38,072 bases of DNA from an uncultured Bacteroidaceae bacterium. GTDB taxonomy: Bacteria > Bacteroidota > Bacteroidia > Bacteroidales > Bacteroidaceae. Below are positions 31,067 through 38,072 of the stretch, in pieces. Position numbers and translations under genes: made by a program. A model generated the notes under the pieces. That model was not told the DNA's origin and did not search any database. It saw only the letters and a list, made by a program, of their open reading frames with translations. The stretch is taken from positions 1 through 38,072 of the forward strand of contig CAJOLR010000013.1 of the NCBI GenBank assembly GCA_905235565.1, read 5' to 3'. Position 1 is the first letter of the stretch; each line of letters starts with the position of its first letter.

Positions 31067-33278
31067 TATTCTTTATCTTTTTGAGTTCCTTCTGAATCTT
31101 GGCCACATCCTTAAGACTGTGGACCATGACACTGATAGTGCCTTCAAACAGGCCCTCCTCTGATTCAATCACAAGCTTGTTCATGTTCACGTTCATCTTC
31201 TTTGAGACGATCTCAGTGATTTTACCAAGTGTGCCGATGCTGTCAATGCCTTTCATGTAAATGGCTACAGGGAACAGGCTGTTCTCAATCTGCCACTCTA
31301 CTGTCAGGATGTGGTTGCCCTTGGCCGATTTCAGCTTGTTGGCCACGTCACATTTACGTTTATGTATGGTGATATGGCCGTCATCATCGACAAAACCCAG
31401 CACAGAATCACCGGGAACTGGATTGCAGCAGTCCGCAAAAGTGTACTTGTGCATATCCACGTCGTTGATGATAAGCGTGCGCTTAACATCTATGTCGTTT
31501 GGATTTCCGTCTTCGGACTTCTTGTCCTTGTCTTTTGATGATGAGGATGAGAATGAAGACCAGAACCTCTTATACCAGCTGTCACTCTCTCCTTTTATAA
31601 TATTGCGCTCAGCATCTCCCAGAATAATCTTTTTCTGGCCCAGGGCTATCATCAGCTCATCACGGCTGTTCATGCCGTGCAGGTGGCATATGCGTTCCAT
31701 CTTGGCCGAATCCACCTCCAGTTCCTCATTTTCAAGGAACTCATGGAAAATAGCTTCGCCAAACTTCTGGTTGGCGCGTTCCTCCTTGCGGAGCATCTGC
31801 TTTATCTTGCCGCGGGCCTTGGCAGTGGTGGCAAAATCCAGCCATTCGGGACTGACCTTCTGAATCTTTGAGGTCAGTATCTCCACCTGGTCACCGCTCT
31901 TGAGCTCATAATTGATGGCTTCAAGCTTATGGTTGACCTTGGCACCTATGCAGTTGGTACCCATGTATGTATGGATGGTAAAGGCAAAATCCAGTACGGT
32001 GCTGCCTTGAGGCATGGTGCGCAGTTCGCCTTTTGGGGTAAAGATGAATATCTCTGATGAGTAAAGGTTCAGCTTGATGGTATCCAGAAAATCCATCGAA
32101 TCCGGCTGAGGGTCTTCCAGAATCTCCTTGATGGTCTCCAGCCAATGGGTCAGTTCGGTCTCATCCTCCTCATAACTTGAACCGTCCTTGTATTTCCAGT
32201 GGGCGGCTATTCCCTGCTCGGCAATATCGTTCATGCGGCGGCTTCGGATCTGGACCTCAACCCATTGTCCGGTGTTGCTCATCAGGGTTACGTGCAGAGC
32301 CTGATAACCGTTGGCCTTGGGATGGGTCACCCAGTCACGCAGCCGGTCGGGGTGGGACTTGTATATCTTGGTGAGCGCCAGATAGATGTTGAAACATTCG
32401 TTCTGTTCCTGCTCGGGCGATGTGGGGTCAAAAACTATCCTGACGGCAAGGATGTCATAAACCTCCTCAAAAGTCAGGTTGTTCTTGTTCATCTTCTTCC
32501 AGATGGAGTAGGGAGACTTGATGCGGCCGAACATATTGTATTTTATGCCCAGTTCATCCAGTTTCTCCACTATGGGAGATGTAAAGTCCTCATAGATGTT
32601 GTTGAGTTCCTCGCGTGAGAATGAGAGTTTTTCCTGAATATCACGGTACTCATTGGGATGCTCGTATTTAAAGCTCAGGTCCTCAAGTTCGGACTTTATC
32701 TTGTTGAGTCCCAGACGGTATGCCAGCGGAGCGTATATGTAAAGGGTCTCGCCGGCAATCTTGTACTGCTTGCGGGGCTGCATGCTCTCCAGGGTACGCA
32801 TGTTGTGCAGGCGGTCGGCAATCTTGATGAGTATGACCCGGATATCATCATTCATGGTCAGAAGCAGTTTCTTGAAGTTCTCTGCCTGTGCCGATGCCTT
32901 GTCTCCGAATATTCCGCCCGCAATCTTGGTCAGTCCGTCTACTATCTGGGCTATCTTCGGCCCGAAAACGTTCTTGATGTCATCAGTGGTATAGTCAGTG
33001 TCCTCGACCACATCATGCAGAAGTGCCGAGCAGATGGATGTGGAACCAAGACCGATTTCGGAACATACTATCTGCGCTACGGCAAGAGGATGCATAATAT
33101 AAGGCTCGCCGGAGTGGCGTCGTACACCCCGGTGGGCCTGACGTGCAAACTGGAAAGCCTTGGTTATTATCTCCACCTTCTTGCGGTGCTTGGTATGGAG
33201 ATAAGAGTCAATAAGATGCTGGAAGGCCTCGTCAATGAGTCTCTCTTCATCGGGCGAAAAAAGATTATCTTCACTCAT
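31038..33278 (-). CDS. Bifunctional (p)ppGpp synthetase/hydrolase (RSH)
   Basis: Controls the stringent response. The 746 residues fit the long RelA/SpoT type. Domains: HD hydrolase (about 30-190) with an intact HDVVED (88-93), so it can degrade (p)ppGpp; synthetase (about 240-365) with GRIKSPYSIWKKM, YDILAVRIVF, HPKANGYQALH and EVQIRS; TGS (about 405-465); a conserved helical/zinc-finger-like region; and a C-terminal ACT domain (about 670-742). A serine/lysine-rich low-complexity linker (about 590-615, SSFSSSSSKDKDKK) precedes the ACT part. It is the last gene of the parAB operon, 15 bp after mltD. Confidence 0.95.
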   Translation of the reverse strand: MSEDNLFSPDEERLIDEAFQHLIDSYLHTKHRKKVEIITKAFQFARQAHRGVRRHSGEPYIMHPLAVAQIVCSEIGLGSTSICSALLHDVVEDTDYTTDDIKNVFGPKIAQIVDGLTKIAGGIFGDKASAQAENFKKLLLTMNDDIRVILIKIADRLHNMRTLESMQPRKQYKIAGETLYIYAPLAYRLGLNKIKSELEDLSFKYEHPNEYRDIQEKLSFSREELNNIYEDFTSPIVEKLDELGIKYNMFGRIKSPYSIWKKMNKNNLTFEEVYDILAVRIVFDPTSPEQEQNECFNIYLALTKIYKSHPDRLRDWVTHPKANGYQALHVTLMSNTGQWVEVQIRSRRMNDIAEQGIAAHWKYKDGSSYEEDETELTHWLETIKEILEDPQPDSMDFLDTIKLNLYSSEIFIFTPKGELRTMPQGSTVLDFAFTIHTYMGTNCIGAKVNHKLEAINYELKSGDQVEILTSKIQKVSPEWLDFATTAKARGKIKQMLRKEERANQKFGEAIFHEFLENEELEVDSAKMERICHLHGMNSRDELMIALGQKKIILGDAERNIIKGESDSWYKRFWSSFSSSSSKDKDKKSEDGNPNDIDVKRTLIINDVDMHKYTFADCCNPVPGDSVLGFVDDDGHITIHKRKCDVANKLKSAKGNHILTVEWQIENSLFPVAIYMKGIDSIGTLGKITEIVSKKMNVNMNKLVIESEEGLFEGTISVMVHSLKDVAKIQKELKKIKNITTVVRKEE

Positions 33279-33293
33279 CCTGCTGTCCTTTTA

Positions 33294-34583
33294 TTATCTG
33301 TTATATATTCTCAAGGTCTTTCCGGCCCTGATATTGTCACTCTTCAGGTTGTTCCAGTTCTTGATATTCTTGACCGTAGTGTGGTACTTGATGGCTATGT
33401 GGCTCAGGGTCTCACCCTCCTTGATCTTATGGGTTACATAAGTGACACGGTTATTCATGTCATCATCAATGTACGCAAGCTTGGCCTTTGAAAAATACTT
33501 TTCCTTATCAAACTCATAGAGAGAGTCTCCTGCCTCTATAAGCGGTTTGATATATTGCTGGGGCAGGGTTATGACACAAGTGCGGTAAGCACCCGGTATA
33601 ACTTCTGTGAGGTACTGCGGATTGAGCGCCTGGAACTCCTCCTGGCCGATGCCGCTGTAATGCATGATCTGTCCTATGTGCAGGTTACTGCTTATATGCA
33701 GAGTGTCGGTCTGGTCGGGACGGGATGATGTCATGGGACAGATGCAGTGCTCCTTATAGAAGTTCATTGCGTAGTTTACGGCGATGAATGCGGGCAGATA
33801 TCCGCGAGTCTCACGCGGGAGGTAGGGATAGAGATCCCAGAAGTCCCGTTTTCCGCCTGCTCGTGTTATGGCCTTGGTAATGTTGCCGGGTCCGCAGTTG
33901 TAGGCCGATATTGCCAGTGACCAGTCGCCGAATATGTCATACAGGTCGCGCAGATGGTGGGCGGCGGCATCCGATGCCTTGGCGATGTCATAACGGTCAT
34001 CAACCAGACTGTTAACCTGAAGCCCGTATTTGCGGCCTGTGCTGTAGATGAACTGCCACATCCCGGCAGCTCCCATGCGGGAGTATGCCTTTGGCTTGAG
34101 TGCGGATTCCACTATAGGGAGATATTTTAGTTCCAGCGGGACATCGTATTTGAGCAGAGCCTCTACGAATATGTCTTCATAGACAGGTAACATACCGAGC
34201 GCAAAGGATATCACCTTGCGGTTGCTGCCCATATAGGCATCAATGGAATTACGTGTTACATAATTGTAAGGCATATCCACTATTGTAGGCAGGCTGCTCA
34301 GACGTCTGGCATATACGCTGTCACTGAATTTAGGGTTGATGGAACTCTCCAGACACTCCTCATCGTAAGAGAGATACTGCTTTGAGAACCACAGGTTCAT
34401 GAGACTGTCTACATCAAACTCCATACTCTCCGGGAATTCCACGGTAAGTGAGTCTGTACAGACGGCCATGCTGTCCGTAAAGATACCCAGACTGTCTTTC
34501 ACTATATCCTGCGCCGATGTCACGCTCCTGATGGAAACCAATGCTAACGCCAATGCCAAAGTCTTAATCAATCCTCTGCTCAT
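33294..34583 (-). CDS. mltD: Membrane-bound lytic murein transglycosylase D-like, with LysM
   Basis: Cleaves the MurNAc-GlcNAc bond of peptidoglycan non-hydrolytically. It has 429 residues: a signal peptide (1 to about 24, ending TSAQ), an SLT domain (about 140-290) with catalytic Glu159 in IVES and the following GAAGMWQFIYSTGR, then a YNCGPGNI motif, and one C-terminal LysM (about 383-428, KEGETLSHIA). No lipobox is visible, so it may be periplasmic rather than lipid-anchored. It is 4 bp after DUF5683 and 15 bp before rsh. Confidence 0.93.
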   Translation of the reverse strand: MSRGLIKTLALALALVSIRSVTSAQDIVKDSLGIFTDSMAVCTDSLTVEFPESMEFDVDSLMNLWFSKQYLSYDEECLESSINPKFSDSVYARRLSSLPTIVDMPYNYVTRNSIDAYMGSNRKVISFALGMLPVYEDIFVEALLKYDVPLELKYLPIVESALKPKAYSRMGAAGMWQFIYSTGRKYGLQVNSLVDDRYDIAKASDAAAHHLRDLYDIFGDWSLAISAYNCGPGNITKAITRAGGKRDFWDLYPYLPRETRGYLPAFIAVNYAMNFYKEHCICPMTSSRPDQTDTLHISSNLHIGQIMHYSGIGQEEFQALNPQYLTEVIPGAYRTCVITLPQQYIKPLIEAGDSLYEFDKEKYFSKAKLAYIDDDMNNRVTYVTHKIKEGETLSHIAIKYHTTVKNIKNWNNLKSDNIRAGKTLRIYNR

Positions 34584-34587
34584 ATCA

Positions 34588-35418
34588 TCAGAAATTAAAC
34601 GCTAAGGAGAATCCTGCCGTCGGAGCTCCTCTATGGTCTATCATAATGTCGGGATGCACACTCATGCTCAGGTCAGGAGAGATGTCAAAGTGAGACAGCT
34701 CAGCATCCACGTACGCATCGATTGCAGCCACGGCGTACATGCCCGCAAAAGCGAATATACTCAGGTCCCGGTATCTGCGGTACTTGTTCTTGCGCTGTTT
34801 GAATACGCTCTTGAGCCAATCCTCCATGCTGGTGTCAATCTCATAGTGCGGCGGAAGGAAATCCTCATAGCTTTTGGTGTTGGGGTCATCGTCCATGATG
34901 TCTACATAGGCGTTCTGGTAGTCCATATAGGTGGACTGGTTCCAGGTGAGCGCATATATACAACCCACATATCCTCCGTATACTATCGGCAGTTTCCAGT
35001 ACTTACGGTTGTAAATCTGTCCGCCTCCCGGAAACAGCAGTGAGAACCAGACGGCCAGTCGCGGTTCGGGCTCCCAGTCCGTGGAGCTCAGGTGCATCTG
35101 CTCCAGTTCCCGGGCTTCTTTATCCTTCCAGGTTATGCGCTTATGACCTTTCTCAGCAGGCTGGTCATCGGCATACTGTGGCGTTATGAGGGCCGAATCC
35201 GACGGAATATCAAAATTAAGGTTCCTGACAAATTCCATCTCACGCTCCCATTTGGCTGAGTCGTTCAGTGAGCGGTAAATGCTGTCCACCAGTGCTGTGC
35301 GTACCGAATCTTCACGCATCCTGATACCGCCGGTGGCCTGTGACCGGATTGGAAGGGCGGTCAGGACTGCCATCAGTGCCAGCAGCGCGGTCTTTATCAA
35401 TCCGGAACGAATTGTCAT
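34588..35418 (-). CDS. DUF5683 membrane protein of the parAB operon
   Basis: 276 residues with a signal peptide (about 1-28). The central part has hydrophobic segments (LAVWFSLLFPGGGQIYNRKYW and VYGGYVGCIYALTW, about 122-157), then a charged YDIST-like region, and a last hydrophobic segment near FAFAGMYAVAAIDAYVDAEL. The GGGQIYN motif resembles DUF5683, a family I know from the parB-mltD interval of Bacteroidales. It overlaps parB by ATGA and lies 4 bp before mltD, so it is firmly in the operon. Its function is not known. Confidence 0.85.
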   Translation of the reverse strand: MTIRSGLIKTALLALMAVLTALPIRSQATGGIRMREDSVRTALVDSIYRSLNDSAKWEREMEFVRNLNFDIPSDSALITPQYADDQPAEKGHKRITWKDKEARELEQMHLSSTDWEPEPRLAVWFSLLFPGGGQIYNRKYWKLPIVYGGYVGCIYALTWNQSTYMDYQNAYVDIMDDDPNTKSYEDFLPPHYEIDTSMEDWLKSVFKQRKNKYRRYRDLSIFAFAGMYAVAAIDAYVDAELSHFDISPDLSMSVHPDIMIDHRGAPTAGFSLAFNF

Positions 35419-36278
35419 TTCTTAAGTGTGTCAAACAATTGCATCAGACGGGCCAGTTCATTCTCGTCCTTGAATGATATGTTTATGCTGCCTGATCCGT
35501 CCGCCGTACTCTTGAGCTTGACAGGTACTCCCAGGAACCTGGAGAGTTGTTTCCCTAAAGGTGCCAGACTGTTGTCAGCGGCCTTTCTGGTCTTGGTGCG
35601 GGCTTGGTTCATTTGGCGTGCCTTATCCTCGACCATGCGAACGGAATAACCGTACCTGGTGAGTTCGTGGAACAGCTGCAACTGTTTCATGGGCTCGTCA
35701 ATGGCCAGCAGGGCTCGGGCATGTCCCATATCTATCTGCTTGTTCTTGAGTGCCACCTGGATCTCGGCCGGAAGCTTGAGCAGACGGATATAGTTGGCTA
35801 TGGTTGCACGTTTTTTACCTATGCGTGTACTTAACTGCTCCTGAGTCATGTTATAGACCTCAAGCAGGTTCTGGCATGCAAGTGCCACTTCCATGGAGTT
35901 CAGGTCCTCGCGCTGGATGTTCTCTATCAGAGCCATCGCCATGACATTCTCGTCGTCGGCAGTACGGATATATGCGGGTATTGTCTTGAGTCCGGCAATG
36001 CCTGCAGCGCGGAAACGGCGCTCTCCTGCTATGATCTGATAGTCTCCTTCATTTATCTTACGCAGGGTTATGGGCTGGATTATGCCTATCTCCCTGAGGG
36101 ACTCAGCAAGCTCTTCAAGGCTCTCCTGATCAAAATCGCGGCGAGGCTGGTCAGGGTTGGCGTGTATCTGGTCCAGGGGAACCTCGTTTATTGATGAGGA
36201 CCCTTGGGTCTTAACCAGATCAGTTGATATAAGGGCATCAAGGCCGCGGCCCAGGGCCGATTTTTTGGGAGGTGTCAT
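35415..36278 (-). CDS. parB: Chromosome-partitioning protein ParB
   Basis: Binds parS sites near the origin and acts as a CTP-dependent clamp. It has 287 residues: an N-terminal domain with NPDQPRRDF (about 41-49) and the CTPase motif GERRFRAAG (about 89-97), a helix-turn-helix DNA-binding domain (about 140-190, with [25 protein letters not shown] at its core), and a C-terminal dimerisation helix (about 240-287). It overlaps parA and DUF5683 by 4 bp on each side. I found no parS-like TGTTCCACGTGGAACA sequence in this window. Confidence 0.95.
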   Translation of the reverse strand: MTPPKKSALGRGLDALISTDLVKTQGSSSINEVPLDQIHANPDQPRRDFDQESLEELAESLREIGIIQPITLRKINEGDYQIIAGERRFRAAGIAGLKTIPAYIRTADDENVMAMALIENIQREDLNSMEVALACQNLLEVYNMTQEQLSTRIGKKRATIANYIRLLKLPAEIQVALKNKQIDMGHARALLAIDEPMKQLQLFHELTRYGYSVRMVEDKARQMNQARTKTRKAADNSLAPLGKQLSRFLGVPVKLKSTADGSGSINISFKDENELARLMQLFDTLKK

Positions 36279-37042
36279 CTTGAGTTCTTTTTCAATATCT
36301 CCTGTGCCAGAGCCAGATAGTTCTTGGCACCTTTGGAATCTGCGTCATACAGTATTGCTGGCAGGCCATAGCTGGGGGCCTCGCTCAACTTGACGTTACG
36401 TGCTATTATAGTCTCAAACACAAGCTCCTGGAAGTGCTTCTTAATCTCGTCATATATCTGGTTACTCAGACGCAGACGTGAGTCATACATGGTCAGCAGG
36501 AACCCCTCTATGTCAAGCGCGGGGTTGAGCTTGGTCTTGATGATGCGGATTGTATTGAGCAGTTTGCTGATACCTTCCAGCGCAAAATATTCACACTGCA
36601 CGGGAATGATTATGGAATCAGCTGCAGTGAGAGAGTTTACCGTGATAAGACCCAGTGACGGAGAGCAGTCAATCAGAATGTAATCATAATCATCCCTGAC
36701 TCCTGAAAGCATCTTCTTCATTACGGTTTCACGACTCTCCATGTTCATCAGTTCCAACTCTGCACCGACAAGGTCAATATGCGAAGGCATCACGTTGAGA
36801 CCGTCGATACTGGTAGTGCGAATGGCATCCTGAGGCTTTACGCCGTTAACCAGACACTCATAAACGGTGCAGTCAAGTGACTGGATGTCTATGCCCAGGC
36901 CGGACGATGCGTTTGCCTGAGGATCAGCATCAACTACCAGGACCTTTTTCTCAAGTGTGGCCAGCGATGCGGCCAGATTGATTGTGGTCGTGGTCTTACC
37001 CACGCCTCCTTTCTGATTGGCCAAAGCTATGATTTTTCCCAT
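36275..37042 (-). CDS. parA: Chromosome-partitioning ATPase ParA (Soj)
   Basis: 255 residues, standard for a chromosomal Walker-type ParA. The deviant Walker A is [10 protein letters not shown] (11-20), with its signature lysine; the Walker B region has [12 protein letters not shown] (about 117-128), and the C-terminal segment [10 protein letters not shown] (about 223-232) is typical. With ParB it segregates chromosome origins. It is the first gene of parA-parB-DUF5683-mltD-rsh, and its stop overlaps the parB start by 4 bp. The divergent lpxB begins 86 bp away. Confidence 0.96.
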   Translation of the reverse strand: MGKIIALANQKGGVGKTTTTINLAASLATLEKKVLVVDADPQANASSGLGIDIQSLDCTVYECLVNGVKPQDAIRTTSIDGLNVMPSHIDLVGAELELMNMESRETVMKKMLSGVRDDYDYILIDCSPSLGLITVNSLTAADSIIIPVQCEYFALEGISKLLNTIRIIKTKLNPALDIEGFLLTMYDSRLRLSNQIYDEIKKHFQELVFETIIARNVKLSEAPSYGLPAILYDADSKGAKNYLALAQEILKKNSR

Positions 37043-37128
37043 GCGTTTTTATTTTAGGGTGTGAAGTTACTGCAAAAAATCGGTATATGGGAAAAAAATA
37101 CTATTTTTGACATCTCTAAAACAGCAGA

Positions 37129-38072
37129 ATGAAATACTATTTTGTGGCTGGAGAGGCATCGGGAGACCTGCATGCTTCCAATCTGATAAGGTCTATAGCA
37201 AAGAGGGATGCCTCGGCGCGGTTCCGTTGTTTCGGGGGGGATATGATGGAGGCGGCAGGCGCAACTCTTGTCATGCACTACCGTGAACTTGCCTACATGG
37301 GCTTCTGGCCGGTTCTGACACATCTCAGCACTATTCTTGGCGGGGCAAGCCTATGTTTCAGGGATATATCTGAATGGAAGCCGGATGCGGTGATACTGGT
37401 GGATTATCCGGGCTTTAATCTTTCCATTGCGAAAAAAGTACACAGGTTGGGAGTTCCGGTCTACTACTACATAGCTCCCAAGGTGTGGGCATGGAAGAGC
37501 TGGAGAATAAACAAGATACGCAGATATGTGGATGAGATGTTCTCCATACTTCCGTTTGAGGTGGAATATTTCAGACGTTTCAATTACGCTATCAGGTATG
37601 TAGGTAATCCTACGGTTGATGAGATAAGCTCATATCACCATGAGGATGACCGCGGACCGGTCCTGGCCGATGACGGCCGGCATATCATTGCCTTGCTGGC
37701 GGGAAGCCGCCGTCAGGAGATAAGCCGGAATCTGCCTGTCATGCTGGAAGCAGTAAACAATATTGACAATATACGTCCTGTCCTGGCATGCGCACCTGGT
37801 ATTGAACCCGAATTCTATGACGCTATTCCGGGCGCAACGGATGTAGAGAAAGTTTACGGAAACACTTTCGGCGTGCTGGATTCAGCTCACGCCGCCTTAG
37901 TGACATCCGGAACGGCCACTCTTGAAACTGCCCTCTTTGATGTGCCTCAGGTGGTATGTTACAAGGTCCCTGCAGGCTGGGCTGCCGCCATATTCAAGAA
38001 ACTGTTCATCAAGGTGCGTTTTGTGTCGCTTGTCAATCTGATATCCTTCTCTGAGATTGTTCCGGAACTGTT
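37129..38072 (+). CDS. lpxB: Lipid-A-disaccharide synthase (5' part)
   Basis: Joins UDP-diacylglucosamine and lipid X to make the lipid A disaccharide at the inner membrane. The reading frame is open to the window end, so about 314 of the usual 380 residues are seen. It starts MKYYFVAGEASGD; GEASGD (8-13) is the family start motif, and VDYPGFN, PKVWAWK and LAGSRRQEI follow in the right order for a GT19 glycosyltransferase. A TATTTTTG -7 box (37102-37109) lies 19 bp before the ATG; no -33 box is clear. It is divergent from parA. The truncation is only the window edge. Confidence 0.95.
   Translation, partial: MKYYFVAGEASGDLHASNLIRSIAKRDASARFRCFGGDMMEAAGATLVMHYRELAYMGFWPVLTHLSTILGGASLCFRDISEWKPDAVILVDYPGFNLSIAKKVHRLGVPVYYYIAPKVWAWKSWRINKIRRYVDEMFSILPFEVEYFRRFNYAIRYVGNPTVDEISSYHHEDDRGPVLADDGRHIIALLAGSRRQEISRNLPVMLEAVNNIDNIRPVLACAPGIEPEFYDAIPGATDVEKVYGNTFGVLDSAHAALVTSGTATLETALFDVPQVVCYKVPAGWAAAIFKKLFIKVRFVSLVNLISFSEIVPEL

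Noticed and set aside
32658-33491. Open frame of 277 codons on the plus strand opposite rsh and mltD
   Set aside because: It crosses the ends of two well-identified genes and shows no family motif.
35415-37128. parS site search near parAB
   Set aside because: No sequence close to the 16-bp parS consensus was found in the ParB/ParA genes or the parA-lpxB gap.

Overview
The window is a gene-dense piece of a Bacteroidales (Bacteroidota) chromosome, probably from the Bacteroidaceae/Prevotellaceae side of the order. Evidence: promoters of the Bacteroidota type (TTG, about 20 bp, then TAnnTTTG) in front of many genes; PorX- and PorW/SprE-like proteins and a type IX secretion (T9SS) sorting tail; the families DUF4834, DUF4956, DUF2490 and DUF5683; and the gene order parA-parB-DUF5683-mltD-rsh. 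The genus cannot be fixed from the sequence alone. Nearly all of it is core genome. I see no phage, no complete insertion sequence, no rRNA and no CRISPR array.

Layout. 0.2-5.0 kb: pyrH; a small unrecognised gene; yraN-birA; a 68-aa DNA-binding-like protein coupled to tadA; a 192-bp inverted-repeat element; frr-rsgA. 5.1-7.9 kb: a tight four-gene operon with a VTC-type polyphosphate polymerase, a DUF4956 membrane protein, a DUF2490 outer-membrane protein and a tiny secreted protein ending in a T9SS tail. 8.0 kb: tRNA-Lys(TTT). 8.3-10.0 kb: psd-pssA-DUF4834 (phosphatidylethanolamine synthesis). 10.1-14.5 kb: dnaE-trxA-acidic small protein. 14.5-19.9 kb, minus strand: tRNA-Pro(GGG), a small membrane protein, porW-like, porX, tsaE. 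19.9-25.4 kb: two orphan proteins, a 1008-aa outer-membrane beta-barrel protein, rsmD and a membrane-anchored protein. 25.4-31.1 kb: RecD-like helicase, alaS, an M23 peptidase and a MerR regulator. 31.0-37.0 kb, minus strand: parA-parB-DUF5683-mltD-rsh. Divergent from these, the 5' part of lpxB runs off the end.

How the genes fit together. Several units concern the envelope: phospholipid head-group synthesis, lipid A, peptidoglycan hydrolases (MltD, M23), T9SS control (PorX, PorW) and the polyphosphate-type operon. The rest is information processing: replication, tRNA editing, charging and t6A modification, ribosome maturation and recycling, chromosome partition and the stringent response.

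The best candidate for an under-described system is the 5.1-7.9 kb operon. It joins a cytoplasmic TTM/VTC catalytic domain, a polytopic inner-membrane protein, a predicted outer-membrane barrel and a T9SS-tagged miniprotein with no recognisable cargo. Also notable are a REP-like palindrome at 14.5 kb that supplies the stop codons of two convergent genes, a MITE-like element between tadA and rsgA, and a repeat scar next to tRNA-Lys.
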